A DNA stretch of 64,000 nt from Macrostomum hystrix (Eukaryota > Platyhelminthes > Macrostomidae), in NCBI GenBank assembly GCA_950097015.1, contig CATNEN010000038.1, positions 17,804,001-17,868,000 of the forward strand, written 5' to 3'. A program made the translations under genes and the position numbers. Positions 48,166 to 60,095 of this stretch are shown piece by piece. The stretch's first letter is position 1; each line of letters opens with the position of its first letter. Below the pieces are notes generated by a model that was not told the origin of the DNA, did no database searches, and was given only the letters and a program-made list of their open reading frames with translations.

Positions 48166-48844
48166 CCCTACACTTCCTACAGCTGCGGCAACCAATTCCA
48201 ACGGTTGTTTTTGTTTGAGGAAGAAAATTTTCTGCGACCGGATTCTGCCTGGCGCCCTGGTTGGCTGTTCAACTAATCCAGTCTTATCTTCTTTCCCTCC
48301 CTTTCTCTTCATCAGGGGTAGAAGTACAGAGCACAAGGAAGAATATTATATATATTATATATATACGTATATATGATTCAGTATTTGGCCGTGCTAACTC
48401 TGACCTCACACAAAACACCACAAGCCGATTCTCACAGTCTCAGTTACGAACTATTTCTATATATATAAATTTGCTCGCTAATTGAGTTTGGAAGTTATAG
48501 CCAGGCTTGAGACCTCGGTACACATCATTCGTCTCTATCACCCGACCCGAGGCCCGACCTTGTCTATCAGTTCGATTCGAGTGCTTGGTCCGTCAGAGCT
48601 TTGATCCTCTCTGTGATATTGGTCAGTGCCGCCCAGTTAGAATTATTAATAATGATAACCTAACCGGCTCTAGAGCTTTATTTGTATAAGAGCTCACTTT
48701 CCCCTGTTGCACAGTTGGAAATTATATCAACGATTGGTACCGCATAATCAGCTGAATTCCAAGCAGTTTAAAGATTATTTTCTGCTATAGCATAAAACTT
48801 GCCTTCACAAAGGTATTTTGCTACATTTTTGTTCTGATTGTTCT
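48166..48844. other. Intergenic, nothing identified
   Basis: Unique sequence with an AT dinucleotide run near 48342-48372. Short open frames have no recognisable product. Confidence 0.45.
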
Positions 48845-51800
48845 AGATCCTCAGATTGTTCAGCCAATATCCCAGATCCTCTGCAGATTGTTCAGCCAAT
48901 ATCCCAGATCCTCAGATTGTTTAGCCAATATCCCAGATCCTCAGATTGTTTAGCCAATATCCCAGATCCTCAGATTGTTTAGCCAATATCCCAGATCCTC
49001 AGATTGTTCAGCCAATATCCCAGATCCTCAGATTGTTCAGCCAATATCCCAGATCCTCAGATTGTTTAGCCAATATCCCAGATCCTCAGATTGTTTAGCC
49101 AATATCCCAGATCCTCAGATTGTTTAGCCAATATCCCAGATCCTCAGATTGTTCAGCCAATATCCCAGATCCTCAGATTGTTCAGCCAATATCCCAGATC
49201 CTCAGATTGTTTAGCCAATATCCCAGATCCTCAGATTGTTTAGCCAATATCCCAGATCCTCAGATTGTTCAGCTAATATCCCAGATCCTCAGATTGTTCA
49301 GCCAATATCCCAGATCCTCTGCAGATTGTTCAGCCAATATCCCAGATCCTCAGATTGTTTAGCCAATATCCCAGATCCTCAGATTGTTTAGCCAATATCC
49401 CAGATCCTCAGATTGTTTAGCCAATATCCCAGATCCTCAGATTGTTCAGCCAATATCCCAGATCCTCAGATTGTTCAGCCAATATCCCAGATCCTCAGAT
49501 TGTTTAGCCAATATCCCAGATCCTCAGATTGTTTAGCCAATATCCCAGATCCTCAGATTGTTTAGCCAATATCCCAGATCCTCAGATTGTTCAGCCAATA
49601 TCCCAGATCCTCAGATTGTTCAGCTAATATCCCAGATCCTCAGATTGTTCAGCTAATATCCCAGATCCTCTGATTGTTAAGCCAATATCCCAGATCCTCA
49701 GATTGTTTAGCCAATATCCCAGATCTTTAGATTGTTTAGCCAATATCCCAGATCCTCAGATTGTTCAGCCAATATCCCAGATCCTCAGATTGTTCAGCCA
49801 ATATCCCAGATCCTCAGATTGTTCAGCCAATATCCCAGATCCTCAGATTGTTTAGCCAATATCCCAGATCCTCAGATTGTTCAGCTAATATCCCAGATCC
49901 TCAGATTGTTTAGCTAATATCCCAGATCCTCAGATTGTTTAGCCAATATCCCAGATCCTCAGATTGTTTAGCCAATATCCCAGATCCTCAGATTGTTCAG
50001 CTAATATCCCAGATCCTCAGATTGTTTAGCCAATATCCCAGATCCTCAGATTGTTCAGCTAATATCCCAGATCCTCAGATTGTTTAGCCAATATCCCAGA
50101 TCCTCAGATTGTTCAGCCAATATCCCAGATCCTCAGATTGTTTAGCCAATATCCCAGATCCTCAGATTGTTCAGCTAATATCCCAGATCCTCAGATTGTT
50201 TAGCCAATATCCCAGATCCTCAGATTGTTCAGCTAATATCCCAGATCCTCAGATTGTTTAGCTAATATCCCAGATCCTCAGATTGTTTAGCCAATATCCC
50301 AGATCCTCAGATTGTTTAGCCAATATCCCAGATCCTCAGATTGTTCAGCTAATATCCCAGATCCTCAGATTGTTTAGCCAATATCCCAGATCCTCAGATT
50401 GTTCAGCCAATATCCCAGATCCTCAGATTGTTCAGCCAATATCCCAGATCCTCAGATTGTTTAGCCAATATCCCAGATCCTCAGATTGTTCAGCTAATAT
50501 CCCAGATCCTCAGATTGTTTAGCCAATATCCCAGATCCTCAGATTGTTCAGCCAATATCCCAGATCCTCAGATTGTTCAGCCAATATCCCAGATCCTCAG
50601 ATTGTTTAGCCAATATCCCAGATCCTCAGATTGTTTAGCCAATATCCCAGATCCTCAGATTGTTCAGCTAATATCCCAGATCCTCAGATTGTTTAGCCAA
50701 TATCCCAGATCCTCAGATTGTTCAGCTAATATCCCAGATCCTCAGATTGTTTAGCCAATATCCCAGATCCTCAGATTGTTCAGCTAATATCCCAGATCCT
50801 CAGATTGTTTAGCCAATATCCCAGATCCTCAGATTGTTTAGCCAATATCCCAGATCCTCAGATTGTTCAGCTAATATCCCAGATCCTCAGATTGTTTAGC
50901 CAATATCCCAGATCCTCAGATTGTTCAGCTAATATCCCAGATCCTCAGATTGTTTAGCCAATATCCCAGATCCTCAGATTGTTCAGCCAATATCCCAGAT
51001 CCTCAGATTGTTTAGCCAATATCCCAGATCCTCAGATTGTTCAGCCAATATCCCAGATCCTCAGATTGTTCAGCTAATATCCCAGATCCTCTGATTGTTC
51101 AGCTAATATCCCAGATCCTCTGATTGTTCAGCTAATATCCCAGATCCTCTGATTGTTAAGCCAATATCCCAGATCCTCATATTGTTCAGCTAATATCCCA
51201 GATCCTCTGATTGTTCAGCTAATATCCCAGATCCTCATATTGTTCAGCTAATATCCCAGATCCTCATATTGTTAAGCCAATATCCCAGATCCTCAGATTG
51301 TTTAGCCAATATCCCAGATCCTCAGATTGTTCAGCCAATATCCCAGATCCTCATATTGTTAAGCCAATATCCCAGATCCTCAGATTGTTTAGCCAATATC
51401 CCAGATCCTCAGATTGTTCAGCCAATATCCCAGATCCTCAGATTGTTCAGCCAATATCCCAGATCCTCAGGTTGTTCAGCCAATATCCCAGATCCTCAGA
51501 TTGTTCAGCCAATATCCCAGATCCTCAGATTTTTCAGCTAATATCCCAGATCCTCAGATTGTTCAGCTAATATCCCAGATCCTCTGATTGTTAAGCCAAT
51601 ATCCCAGATCCTCAGATTGTTTAGCCAATATCCCAGATCCTCAGATTGTTCAGCCAATATCCCAGATCCTCAGATTGTTCAGCTAATATCCCAGATCCTC
51701 AGATTGTTCAGCTAATATCCCAGATCCTCTGATTGTTAAGCCAATATCCCAGATCCTCAGATTGTTTAGCCAATATCCCAGATCTTTAGATTGTTTAGCC

Positions 51801-53805
51801 AATATCCCAGATCCTCAGATTGTTCAGCCAATATCCCAGATCCTCAGATTGTTCAGCCAATATCCCAGATCCTCAGATTGTTCAGCCAATATCCCAGATC
51901 CTCAGATTGTTCAGCCAATATCCCAGATCCTCAGATTGTTTAGCCAATATCCCAGATCCTCAGATTGTTCAGCCAATATCCCAGATCCTCAGATTGTTCA
52001 GCCAATATCCCAGATCCTCAGATTGTTTAGCCAATATCCCAGATCCTCAGATTGTTCAGCTAATATCCCAGATCCTCAGATTGTTTAGCCAATATCCCAG
52101 ATCCTCAGATTGTTCAGCCAATATCCCAGATCCTCAGATTGTTCAGCCAATATCCCAGATCCTCAGATTGTTTAGCCAATATCCCAGATCCTCAGATTGT
52201 TTAGCCAATATCCCAGATCCTCAGATTGTTCAGCTAATATCCCAGATCCTCAGATTGTTTAGCCAATATCCCAGATCCTCAGATTGTTCAGCTAATATCC
52301 CAGATCCTCAGATTGTTTAGCCAATATCCCAGATCCTCAGATTGTTCAGCTAATATCCCAGATCCTCAGATTGTTTAGCCAATATCCCAGATCCTCAGAT
52401 TGTTTAGCCAATATCCCAGATCCTCAGATTGTTCAGCTAATATCCCAGATCCTCAGATTGTTTAGCCAATATCCCAGATCCTCAGATTGTTCAGCTAATA
52501 TCCCAGATCCTCAGATTGTTTAGCCAATATCCCAGATCCTCAGATTGTTCAGCCAATATCCCAGATCCTCAGATTGTTTAGCCAATATCCCAGATCCTCA
52601 GATTGTTCAGCCAATATCCCAGATCCTCAGATTGTTCAGCTAATATCCCAGATCCTCAGATTGTTCAGCTAATATCCCAGATCCTCTGATTGTTCAGCTA
52701 ATATCCCAGATCCTCTGATTGTTAAGCCAATATCCCAGATCCTCATATTGTTCAGCTAATATCCCAGATCCTCTGATTGTTCAGCTAATATCCCAGATCC
52801 TCATATTGTTCAGCTAATATCCCAGATCCTCATATTGTTAAGCCAATATCCCAGATCCTCAGATTGTTTAGCCAATATCCCAGATCCTCAGATTGTTCAG
52901 CCAATATCCCAGATCCTCATATTGTTAAGCCAATATCCCAGATCCTCAGATTGTTTAGCCAATATCCCAGATCCTCAGATTGTTCAGCCAATATCCCAGA
53001 TCCTCAGATTGTTCAGCCAATATCCCAGATCCTCAGGTTGTTCAGCCAATATCCCAGATCCTCAGATTGTTCAGCCAATATCCCAGATCCTCAGATTTTT
53101 CAGCTAATATCCCAGATCCTCAGATTGTTCAGCTAATATCCCAGATCCTCTGATTGTTAAGCCAATATCCCAGATCCTCAGATTGTTTAGCCAATATCCC
53201 AGATCCTCAGATTGTTCAGCCAATATCCCAGATCCTCAGATTGTTCAGCTAATATCCCAGATCCTCAGATTGTTCAGCTAATATCCCAGATCCTCTGATT
53301 GTTAAGCCAATATCCCAGATCCTCAGATTGTTTAGCCAATATCCCAGATCCTCAGATTGTTCAGCCAATATCCCAGATCCTCAGATTGTTCAGCCAATAT
53401 CCCAGATCCTCAGATTGTTCAGCCAATATCCCAGATCCTCAGATTGTTCAGCAAACTAACTCAGATCCTCAGATTGTTCAGCCAATATCCCAGATCCTCA
53501 GATTGTTCAGCCAATATCCCAGATCCTCAGATTGTTCAGCAAACTAACTCAGATCCTCAGATTGTTCAGCCAATATCCCAGATCCTCAGATTGTTCAGCC
53601 AATATCCCAGATCCTCAGATTGTTCAGCCAATATCCCAGATCCTCAGATTGTTCAGCAAACTAACTCAGATCCTCAGATTGTTCAGCAAACTAACTCAGA
53701 TCCTCAGATTGTTCAGCAAACTAACTCAGATCCTCAGATTGTTCAGCAAACTAACTCAGATCCTCAGATTGTTCAGCAAACTAACTCAGATCCTCTTGTC
53801 TGGAA
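48845..53805 (+). repeat. 29-bp minisatellite array, about 5 kb
   Basis: About 170 copies of a 29-bp unit with core CAGATCCTCAGATTGTTCAG followed by CCAATATCC. Variable sites are TTCAG/TTTAG/TTAAG, CCAAT/CTAAT and CAGATTG/CTGATTG/CATATTG. A segment at 51269-51570 recurs at 52835-53136, 1566 bp (54 units) away. From 53450 a 30-bp variant with AGCAAACTAACTCAGATCCT takes over and ends the array. All open frames here are repeat artefacts. Confidence 0.95.
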
Positions 53806-54290
53806 GTTTTTTGAGTCTTGATTTAAATCTATGCGTTAAGCTGCTGTAAATCACACATTGCTGTGGTGTATTTTTATCGTAAAAGTGCAGCCCACTTTTG
53901 TATTTTTTTTGCTTGGCCTCTTTGTCAAGAATTTACCATCCAATTGGCCTTGATTGGTTTTCGCCTCAATAAGCCGTTTACGAAAATGTAGCCATATTAT
54001 GGAATTACGAACCATAATTTATTAACTTATAAGTTTATAAACTATTCTTTATCTGAAATACTGATAATATTTAGTCTGTTATTACTTAGTGCCATAATTG
54101 GCTGAGTTCTGCTGTGCCGTACTGAATACAATCGTTACTGAAGATCCCACTAGATCCTCAGCTTGAGTTATCCCACCAGATCCTCAGTTTGAGCTATCCT
54201 ATCTGATCCTTGGAGTAACCTCAACAGCTTATTACCATTTCTAATCGATTAACTTTTCAAATCTCGACAGGCTTCTAAATCACAACAGCG
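53806..54290. promoter_or_regulatory. 5' flank of the RING-finger gene
   Basis: AT-rich. Three degenerate relics of the 29-bp family (AGATCCTCAGYTTGAG) lie at 54145-54210. An acceptor-like TCTCGACAG ends at 54270, twenty bases before the start codon, suggesting an upstream non-coding exon. Confidence 0.45.
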
Positions 54291-54548
54291 ATGGAGCACA
54301 TGAGGATAGGCAACAATGGCGACTATTTCATCTGCAACGCCAGCATCGTTGGCAACAACAATCGGATATGGGGCCATCGCAACTCGGTGACCGGCAATTG
54401 CAATCAGATTTGCGGCAATAGCAATACGGTTGTTGGCAACAATAACACTGTGAAAGGATTGAACAATAGCGTGGTCGGGGCCGACAATAGCATAGTCGAC
54501 CTGCCCAGTAACGATGCTGGCAGACGGCAACAGAGCCAGCAGCTGCAT

Positions 54549-54605
<57 letters not shown>

Positions 54606-54995
54606 TCTCCTGACGTGTCGGTGAACATTTGCAATCGCACCAGAGTTCGAATCGACAGTCAGGGCAGGCGGTCATGCGAGAATTTCCACGTCGAACTAAT
54701 TGAACACGGCGCGGGCGGCCCCCGGCAGAGCAGCTCCTGTCCGAGCACGCCGAAGCACTACGACCTGTCCACTTTGGATGGCGCCGATACGGAGTCCGCG
54801 ACCGGCCAGCCAGCAACCAGCTCATGCTCGGTGTGCCTGGGCCGCGAGCGCTGCGTCAAACTGTCGCCCTGTCGTCACGTGCCGATGTGCGTCAGCTGCG
54901 CCCGGCGACTATTTAGTGGGGCTCGAACTCGCACCGTCCTCTGCCCGCTGTGCCGGTCGCCTGTTGAAGAAATTGAAAGACTGTTCCTGGGCTGA
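54291..54995 (+). CDS. Polar-heptad-repeat, polyQ and RING finger protein
   Basis: A 234-residue product from a single coding exon. The ATG at 54291 follows an in-frame TAA 15 nt upstream. Residues 15-70 carry about seven 7-residue repeats of the type N-[ST]-V-x-G-x-N (for example NSNTVVG, NNNTVKG, LNNSVVG), a pattern expected to form a narrow beta-solenoid or ladder. A run of about 17 pure CAG codons (54552-54602) gives polyQ. A Ser/Pro linker follows. The C-terminus (about 178-225) is a C3HC4 RING: CSVC, C-x-H in SPCRHVPM, CVSCA and CPLC, of the type found in MEX3- and neuralized-like E3 ligases. It probably acts as an E3 ubiquitin ligase assembled through the repeat region; the substrate is unknown. 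I recognise no orthologue with this architecture. Confidence 0.75.
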
Positions 54996-55746
54996 GAACT
55001 CTTGTTAGATTATTGTTACAATGGTACAAAGACCATTTCTAATTATTTATAATTTAAGTGACGGGCTCAGCAACGATGCTCCGTAGAATAGAATAAGGTG
55101 GTCTTTCTACTGCAGCTTTAGTAAAAAATTACTACTTTTTGTTATTATTGAAACAAAAAATGCGAAGAAAATTTTTTTCCGCTCTTTCTCACTTGCACTT
55201 AGACTTTTCTTTTCTATTTATCGATTTAATTTCATTTTTTTCTCAGAAATAAATAATTTCCGCTTTTAATATTACTCGCTTTGCACTGTAAGTAGTGCAG
55301 TTCGCATGTGAGCTTATAAAATCGCCATCTTCCCTAAGCGATACTTTTCGGACATGCGGAATTTCTATTTCGTAATTTCTAGTGTTCAACTCGAATTCGA
55401 AAACCTATTTCATTTTTTGTTTGTCCATCAATACATTTTCTGGTTTGAAGTAAAGTTGGAGCGAAATATAAATAGGCGTGAAATATACTGATTGACTACA
55501 CTAAACTGTAGTAATTAAATAAACTGAAGTTTATGTACTTTGTTAACGTCTATTGTAGTAGCCTTATTATTAAGGCACTTTATCCATAAAGCAATAGGAA
55601 CCGGAAGGCGACTGTAAAATATAGACTTATATAAACAATATAGTTATTTTATATCTGCTTATTTTTTTAAAAGACAATTATAGGAAAGAAAGTTTTCCTA
55701 AAAGCTTTAGGAATTATAGGAAAAATTTGTCCAAAAGTCCAGAACC
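54996..55746. other. 3' flank of the RING-finger gene
   Basis: AT-rich; AAATAAATAATTT near 55247 is a candidate polyadenylation region. No other feature recognised. Confidence 0.5.
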
Positions 55747-56394
55747 ATGACCACTCAATTATCAGCATCTCAACCTGCCACTTCTTCATCTGAGCTGTCA
55801 TCTCAACCTGCCACTTCTTCATCTGAACTGTCATCTCAACCTGCTACTTCTTCATCTGAACTGTCATCTCAACCTGCCACTTCTTCATCTGAACTGTCAT
55901 CTCAACCTGCCACTTCTTCATCTAAGCTGTCATCTCAACCTGCCACTTCTTCATCTGAACTGTCATCTCAACCTGCCACTTCTTCATCTGAACTGTCATC
56001 TCAACCTGCCACTTCTTCATCTGAACTGTCATCTCAACCTGCCACTTCTTCATCTGAACTGTCATCTCAACCTGCCACTTCTGCATCTGAACTATCATCT
56101 CAACCTGCCACTTCTTCATCTGAACTGTCATCTCAACCTGCCACTTCTTCATCTGAACTGTCATCTCAACCTGCCACTTCTTCATCTGAACTGTCATCTC
56201 AACCTGCCACTTCTGCATCTGAACTATCATCTCAACCTGCCACTTCTGCATCTGAACTGCCATCTCAACCTGCCACTTCTTCATCTGAACTGTCATCTCA
56301 ACCTGCCACTTCTTCATCTGAACTGTCATCTCAACCTGTCACTTCTTCTGAACTGTCATCTCAACCTGCCACTTCTTCATCCGAAATTCCTTGA
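55747..56394 (+). repeat. 33-bp repeat with continuous Ser-rich open frame
   Basis: About 19 copies of a 33-bp unit encoding SSQPATSSSEL in one constant frame from an ATG (55747) to a TGA (56394), 215 codons. Substitutions are mostly conservative in that frame (SSS/SAS), and one copy lost a codon-sized three bases without breaking the frame. There is no signal peptide, so a secreted mucin-like product is not supported as it stands. It could be an intracellular Ser-rich exon or plain minisatellite whose length happens to be a multiple of three. The opposite strand is also open (a KKWQVEMTVQM-type frame), which weakens the coding case. Confidence 0.5.
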
Positions 56395-56905
56395 GTTGGC
56401 TTTTTCATATGCTGAAAAGTTTACATGCGATTGCAAATTTAGAGTCATTATTTGGAGCTTATCATATTTTTACTTTATAATTGCTTTTATATTTTCCTTG
56501 TACGATTTTTCTCACTCTTTTCAGCTTGAACCATGATTTTATGGTTCCATTTTGTCTTTACTCGTAGAACCAACATGTTATTCAAGGTATTTGAAAAAGC
56601 GTCAAGTAGCATAGGCGAGCTTATTGCAACTAGCAACATATTATCTTTTCATTTTTTAACTTGGTTCTCTCCTTTTTTTGTTAATTTTATGATTTTTCTG
56701 AGCATGCTAAAAAACACAAGCCTGTTTGTTAGCTGATTATATATTTTTCTTGAGTTTTTCTTATGTTTAAAATCAGTTAAGCATAACCGACAGACATTCT
56801 CTAATGTTACTTCATTGGTTTTTGTGAAACAATAAAATTTATTGTCAAACGACGGTAAGATTTGTGGTTCTCGCCTTTTTTTAAGGGATCGGAAGGAAGA
56901 CATTC
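56395..56905. other. Intergenic, nothing identified
   Basis: AT-rich unique sequence. Short frames on both strands have no recognisable domain. Confidence 0.45.
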
Positions 56906-57818
56906 TCAGTGAGATTGGAAAGTGGATTCTCAGTGAGATTGGGAAGTGGATTTTAGTGAGATTGGGAAGCGGATTTTAGTGAGATTGGGAAGTGGATTCT
57001 CAGTGAGATTGGGAAGTGGATTCTCAGTGGGATTGGGAAGCGGATTCTCAGTGAGATTGGGAAGTGGACTCTCAGTGGGATTGGGAAGTGGATTCTCAGT
57101 GGAATTGGGAAGTGGATTCTCAGTGGGATTGGGAAGTGGATTCTCAGTGGAATTGGGAAGTGGATTCTCAGTGGAATTGGGAAGTAGATTCTCAGTGGGA
57201 TAAGGAAGTGGACTCTAGTGGGATTGGCAAGTGGATTCTCAGTGGGATAAGGAAGTGGACTCTAGTGGGATTGGCAAGTGGATTCTCAGTGGGATAAGGA
57301 AGTGGACTCTAGTGGGATTGGCAAGTGGATTCTCAGTGGGATAAGGAAGTGGATTCTGAGTGGGATTGGGAAGTGGATTCTCAGTGAGATTGGGAAGTGG
57401 ATTCTCAGTGAGATTGGGAAGTGGATTCTAAATGGGATTAGGAAGTGGATTCTCAGTGGGATTGGGAAGTGGACTCTCAGTGGAATTGGGAAGTGGATTC
57501 TAAATGGGATTAGGAAGTGGATTCTCAGTGGGATAAGGAAGTGGACTTTAGTAGGATTGGCAAGTGGATTCTCAGTGGAATAAGGAAGTGGATTCTGAGT
57601 GGGATTGGGAATTGGATTCTCAGTGGGATTGGCGAGTGGATTCTCAGTGGGATTGGCAAGTGGATTCTCAGTGGGATTGGGAAGTGGATTCTAAATGGGA
57701 TTAGGAAGTGGATTCTCAGTGGGATAAGGAAGTGGACTCTCAGTGAGATTGTGAATAGGATTCTCAGTGGGATTGTGAACAGGATTCTCAGTGGGATTGT
57801 GAACAGTATTCTTAGTTG
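56906..57818 (+). repeat. 24-bp minisatellite array, forward orientation
   Basis: About 38 copies of a 24-bp unit with core GGATTCTCAGTGGGATTGGG and AAGT, with many one-base losses and variants (TTTAGTGAG, GGATAAGGAAG). Its complement is the monomer of the array at 58905-60095, so the two arrays form an inverted pair around about 1.1 kb. Confidence 0.9.
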
Positions 57819-58904
57819 TTGGAATGGGTGACCGGTTTTGAAATAACAAAGACCTTAGCACTGAAGACATTAGAATATAATCTTTAGAGGTTTTTCAAGT
57901 CTCAAATTTCTAATTCGGGTCAGAGTTAAGAAATTTATAAAAGCGAAAGAGCAGACAGAAGAAGACAAATTTTGGTTGCCAAAGCAGATTGAAGTTAATT
58001 GCGGTGGCGTCTAGGACAGGTGTAAGTGAAACAAATCCTCGCTTCTATTGACGCTTCGTAAATTATGAAATTACAAAGACACGGCAACAACAGAATAAGA
58101 ACATCTTATTATCTAGGATTAACCTGGGCCATTCACTATAGCAATACAATATCAAAGCAGAGCGTTGTTGAAAACAATTAATAAATTAAACACGACAAAC
58201 AAATCGAATATAATTTGTGCAACAAACAAAGCAATAAAATAAAGAACGCAGCAAAAACAGTGGGCAACTAATAATGTACAATGGAACTTCACAAGCGCAT
58301 TGCAACAGGCCACAAGGTTGAGAGGTTTGTGAAACAAATAAAAACTAATTCACTGACAGGTGTTGAAAAAAAGCAAGCTTGGAAAAAATTAACAAAATAG
58401 ATAACAAAGTATAAAAAAGCAAAGACTTTAGTTGCACCAAGTAGGATTCTCACTCCATGCGATGGCAATGTTTGATAATTAATTCAAAGCTTACAATGCC
58501 ACTTTAGTTGTTACACATTGGAGGTCGGCATTAATGCTTGCAAATAGAAACAAAACAAGTTAATTGGCGCGATTAAAAATGTTGATAGTTTTTTTGTTAT
58601 AAACGCACGCGTTATAGATGCTTAGTAGTAGAATAAAAATAGAAAATCAACTGACACAAAACTAACAAGATGGAAAATTATTGGCATATGGCTGACTAAG
58701 TGCTAAATTGCTATATAGATTCCACTGTATAGATAGATAACTTCTTCGAAAGATACATTTATACTGCCATATGGTCATTGTAGGAATCTGATAGATTGTG
58801 TAGCTTCACACTCAGCGAATGTTAACAAACCCTTTAAACTCTGCTAACATATTAAATCTTAACAGAAAACTTCTTCATGCCTTTTTTTAACATACGGCAA
58901 TAAA
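57819..58904. other. Unique spacer between inverted 24-bp arrays
   Basis: AT-rich, without recognised gene. The minus-strand TNRC6 3' UTR could extend into this region but no evidence fixes its end. Confidence 0.4.
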
Positions 58905-60095
58905 CTTACTCCCAATCCCACTGAGAATCCACATCCCAATCCCACTGAGAATCCACTTCCCAATCCCACTGAGAATCTACTTCTCAATCCCACTGAGAAT
59001 CTACTTCCCAATCCCACTGAGAATCTACTTCCCAATCCCACTGAGAATCCACTTCCCAATCCCACTGAGAATCCACTTCCCAACCCCACTGAGAATCCAC
59101 TTCCCAACCCCACTGAGAATCCACATCCCAATCCCACTGAGAATCCACTTCCCAATCCCACTGAGAATCCACTTCCCAATCCCACTGAGAATCCACATCC
59201 CAATCCCACTGAGAATCTACTTCCCAATCCCACTGAGAATCTACTTCCCAATCCCACTGAGAATCTACTTCCCAATCCCACTGAGAATCTACTTCCCAAT
59301 CCCACTGAGAATCTACTTCCCAATCCCACTGAGAATCCACTTCCCAATCCCACTGAGAATCTACTTCCCAATCCCACTGAGAATCTACTTCCCAATCCCA
59401 CTGAGAATCTACTTCCCAATCCCACTGAGAATCTACTTCCCAATCCCACTGAGAATCCACTTCCCAATCCCACTGAGAATCTACTTCCCAATCCCACTGA
59501 GAATCTACTTCCCAATCCCACTGAGAATCTACTTCCCAATCCCACTGAGAATCCACTTCCCAATCCCACTGAGAATCTACTTCCCAATCCCACTGAGAAT
59601 CTACTTCCCAATCCCACTGAGAATCTACTTCCCAATCCCACTGAGAATCTACTTCCCAATCCCACTGAGAATCTACTTCCCAATCCCACTGAGAATCTAC
59701 TTCCCAATCCCACTGAGAATCTACTTCCCAATCCCACTGAGAATCTACTTCCCAATCCCACTGAGAATCCACTTCCCAATCCCACTGAGAATCTACTTCC
59801 CAATCCCACTGAGAATCTACTTCCCAATCCCACTGAGAATCTACTTCCCAATCCCACTGAGAATCCACTTCCCAATCCCACTGAGAATCTACTTCCCAAT
59901 CCCACTGAGAATCTACTTCCCAATCCCACTGAGAATCTACTTCCCAATCCCACTGAGAATCTACTTCCCAATCCCACTGAGAATCTACTTCCCAATCCCA
60001 CTGAGAATCTACTTCCCAATCCCACTGAGAATCCACTTCCCAACCCCACTGAGAATCCACTTCCTAATCCCACTGAGAATTCACTTCCTAATATA
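58905..60095 (-). repeat. 24-bp minisatellite array, reverse orientation
   Basis: About 49 highly uniform copies of a 24-bp unit with core CTTCCCAATCCCACTGAGAA followed by TCTA or TCCA. It is much more homogeneous than its inverted partner at 56906-57818, suggesting recent expansion. Long minus-strand open frames (up to 424 codons) exist because 24 is a multiple of three. Confidence 0.9.

Noticed and set aside
47779-48276. Hydrophobic 165-codon frame that could look like a membrane protein
   Set aside because: It is the 12-bp TCGGTCATGCTC repeat; the hydrophobic SVML pattern follows from the monomer.
48845-53805. CRISPR-like regular repetition
   Set aside because: Units are head-to-tail with no unique spacers, and the surroundings are clearly animal nuclear DNA.
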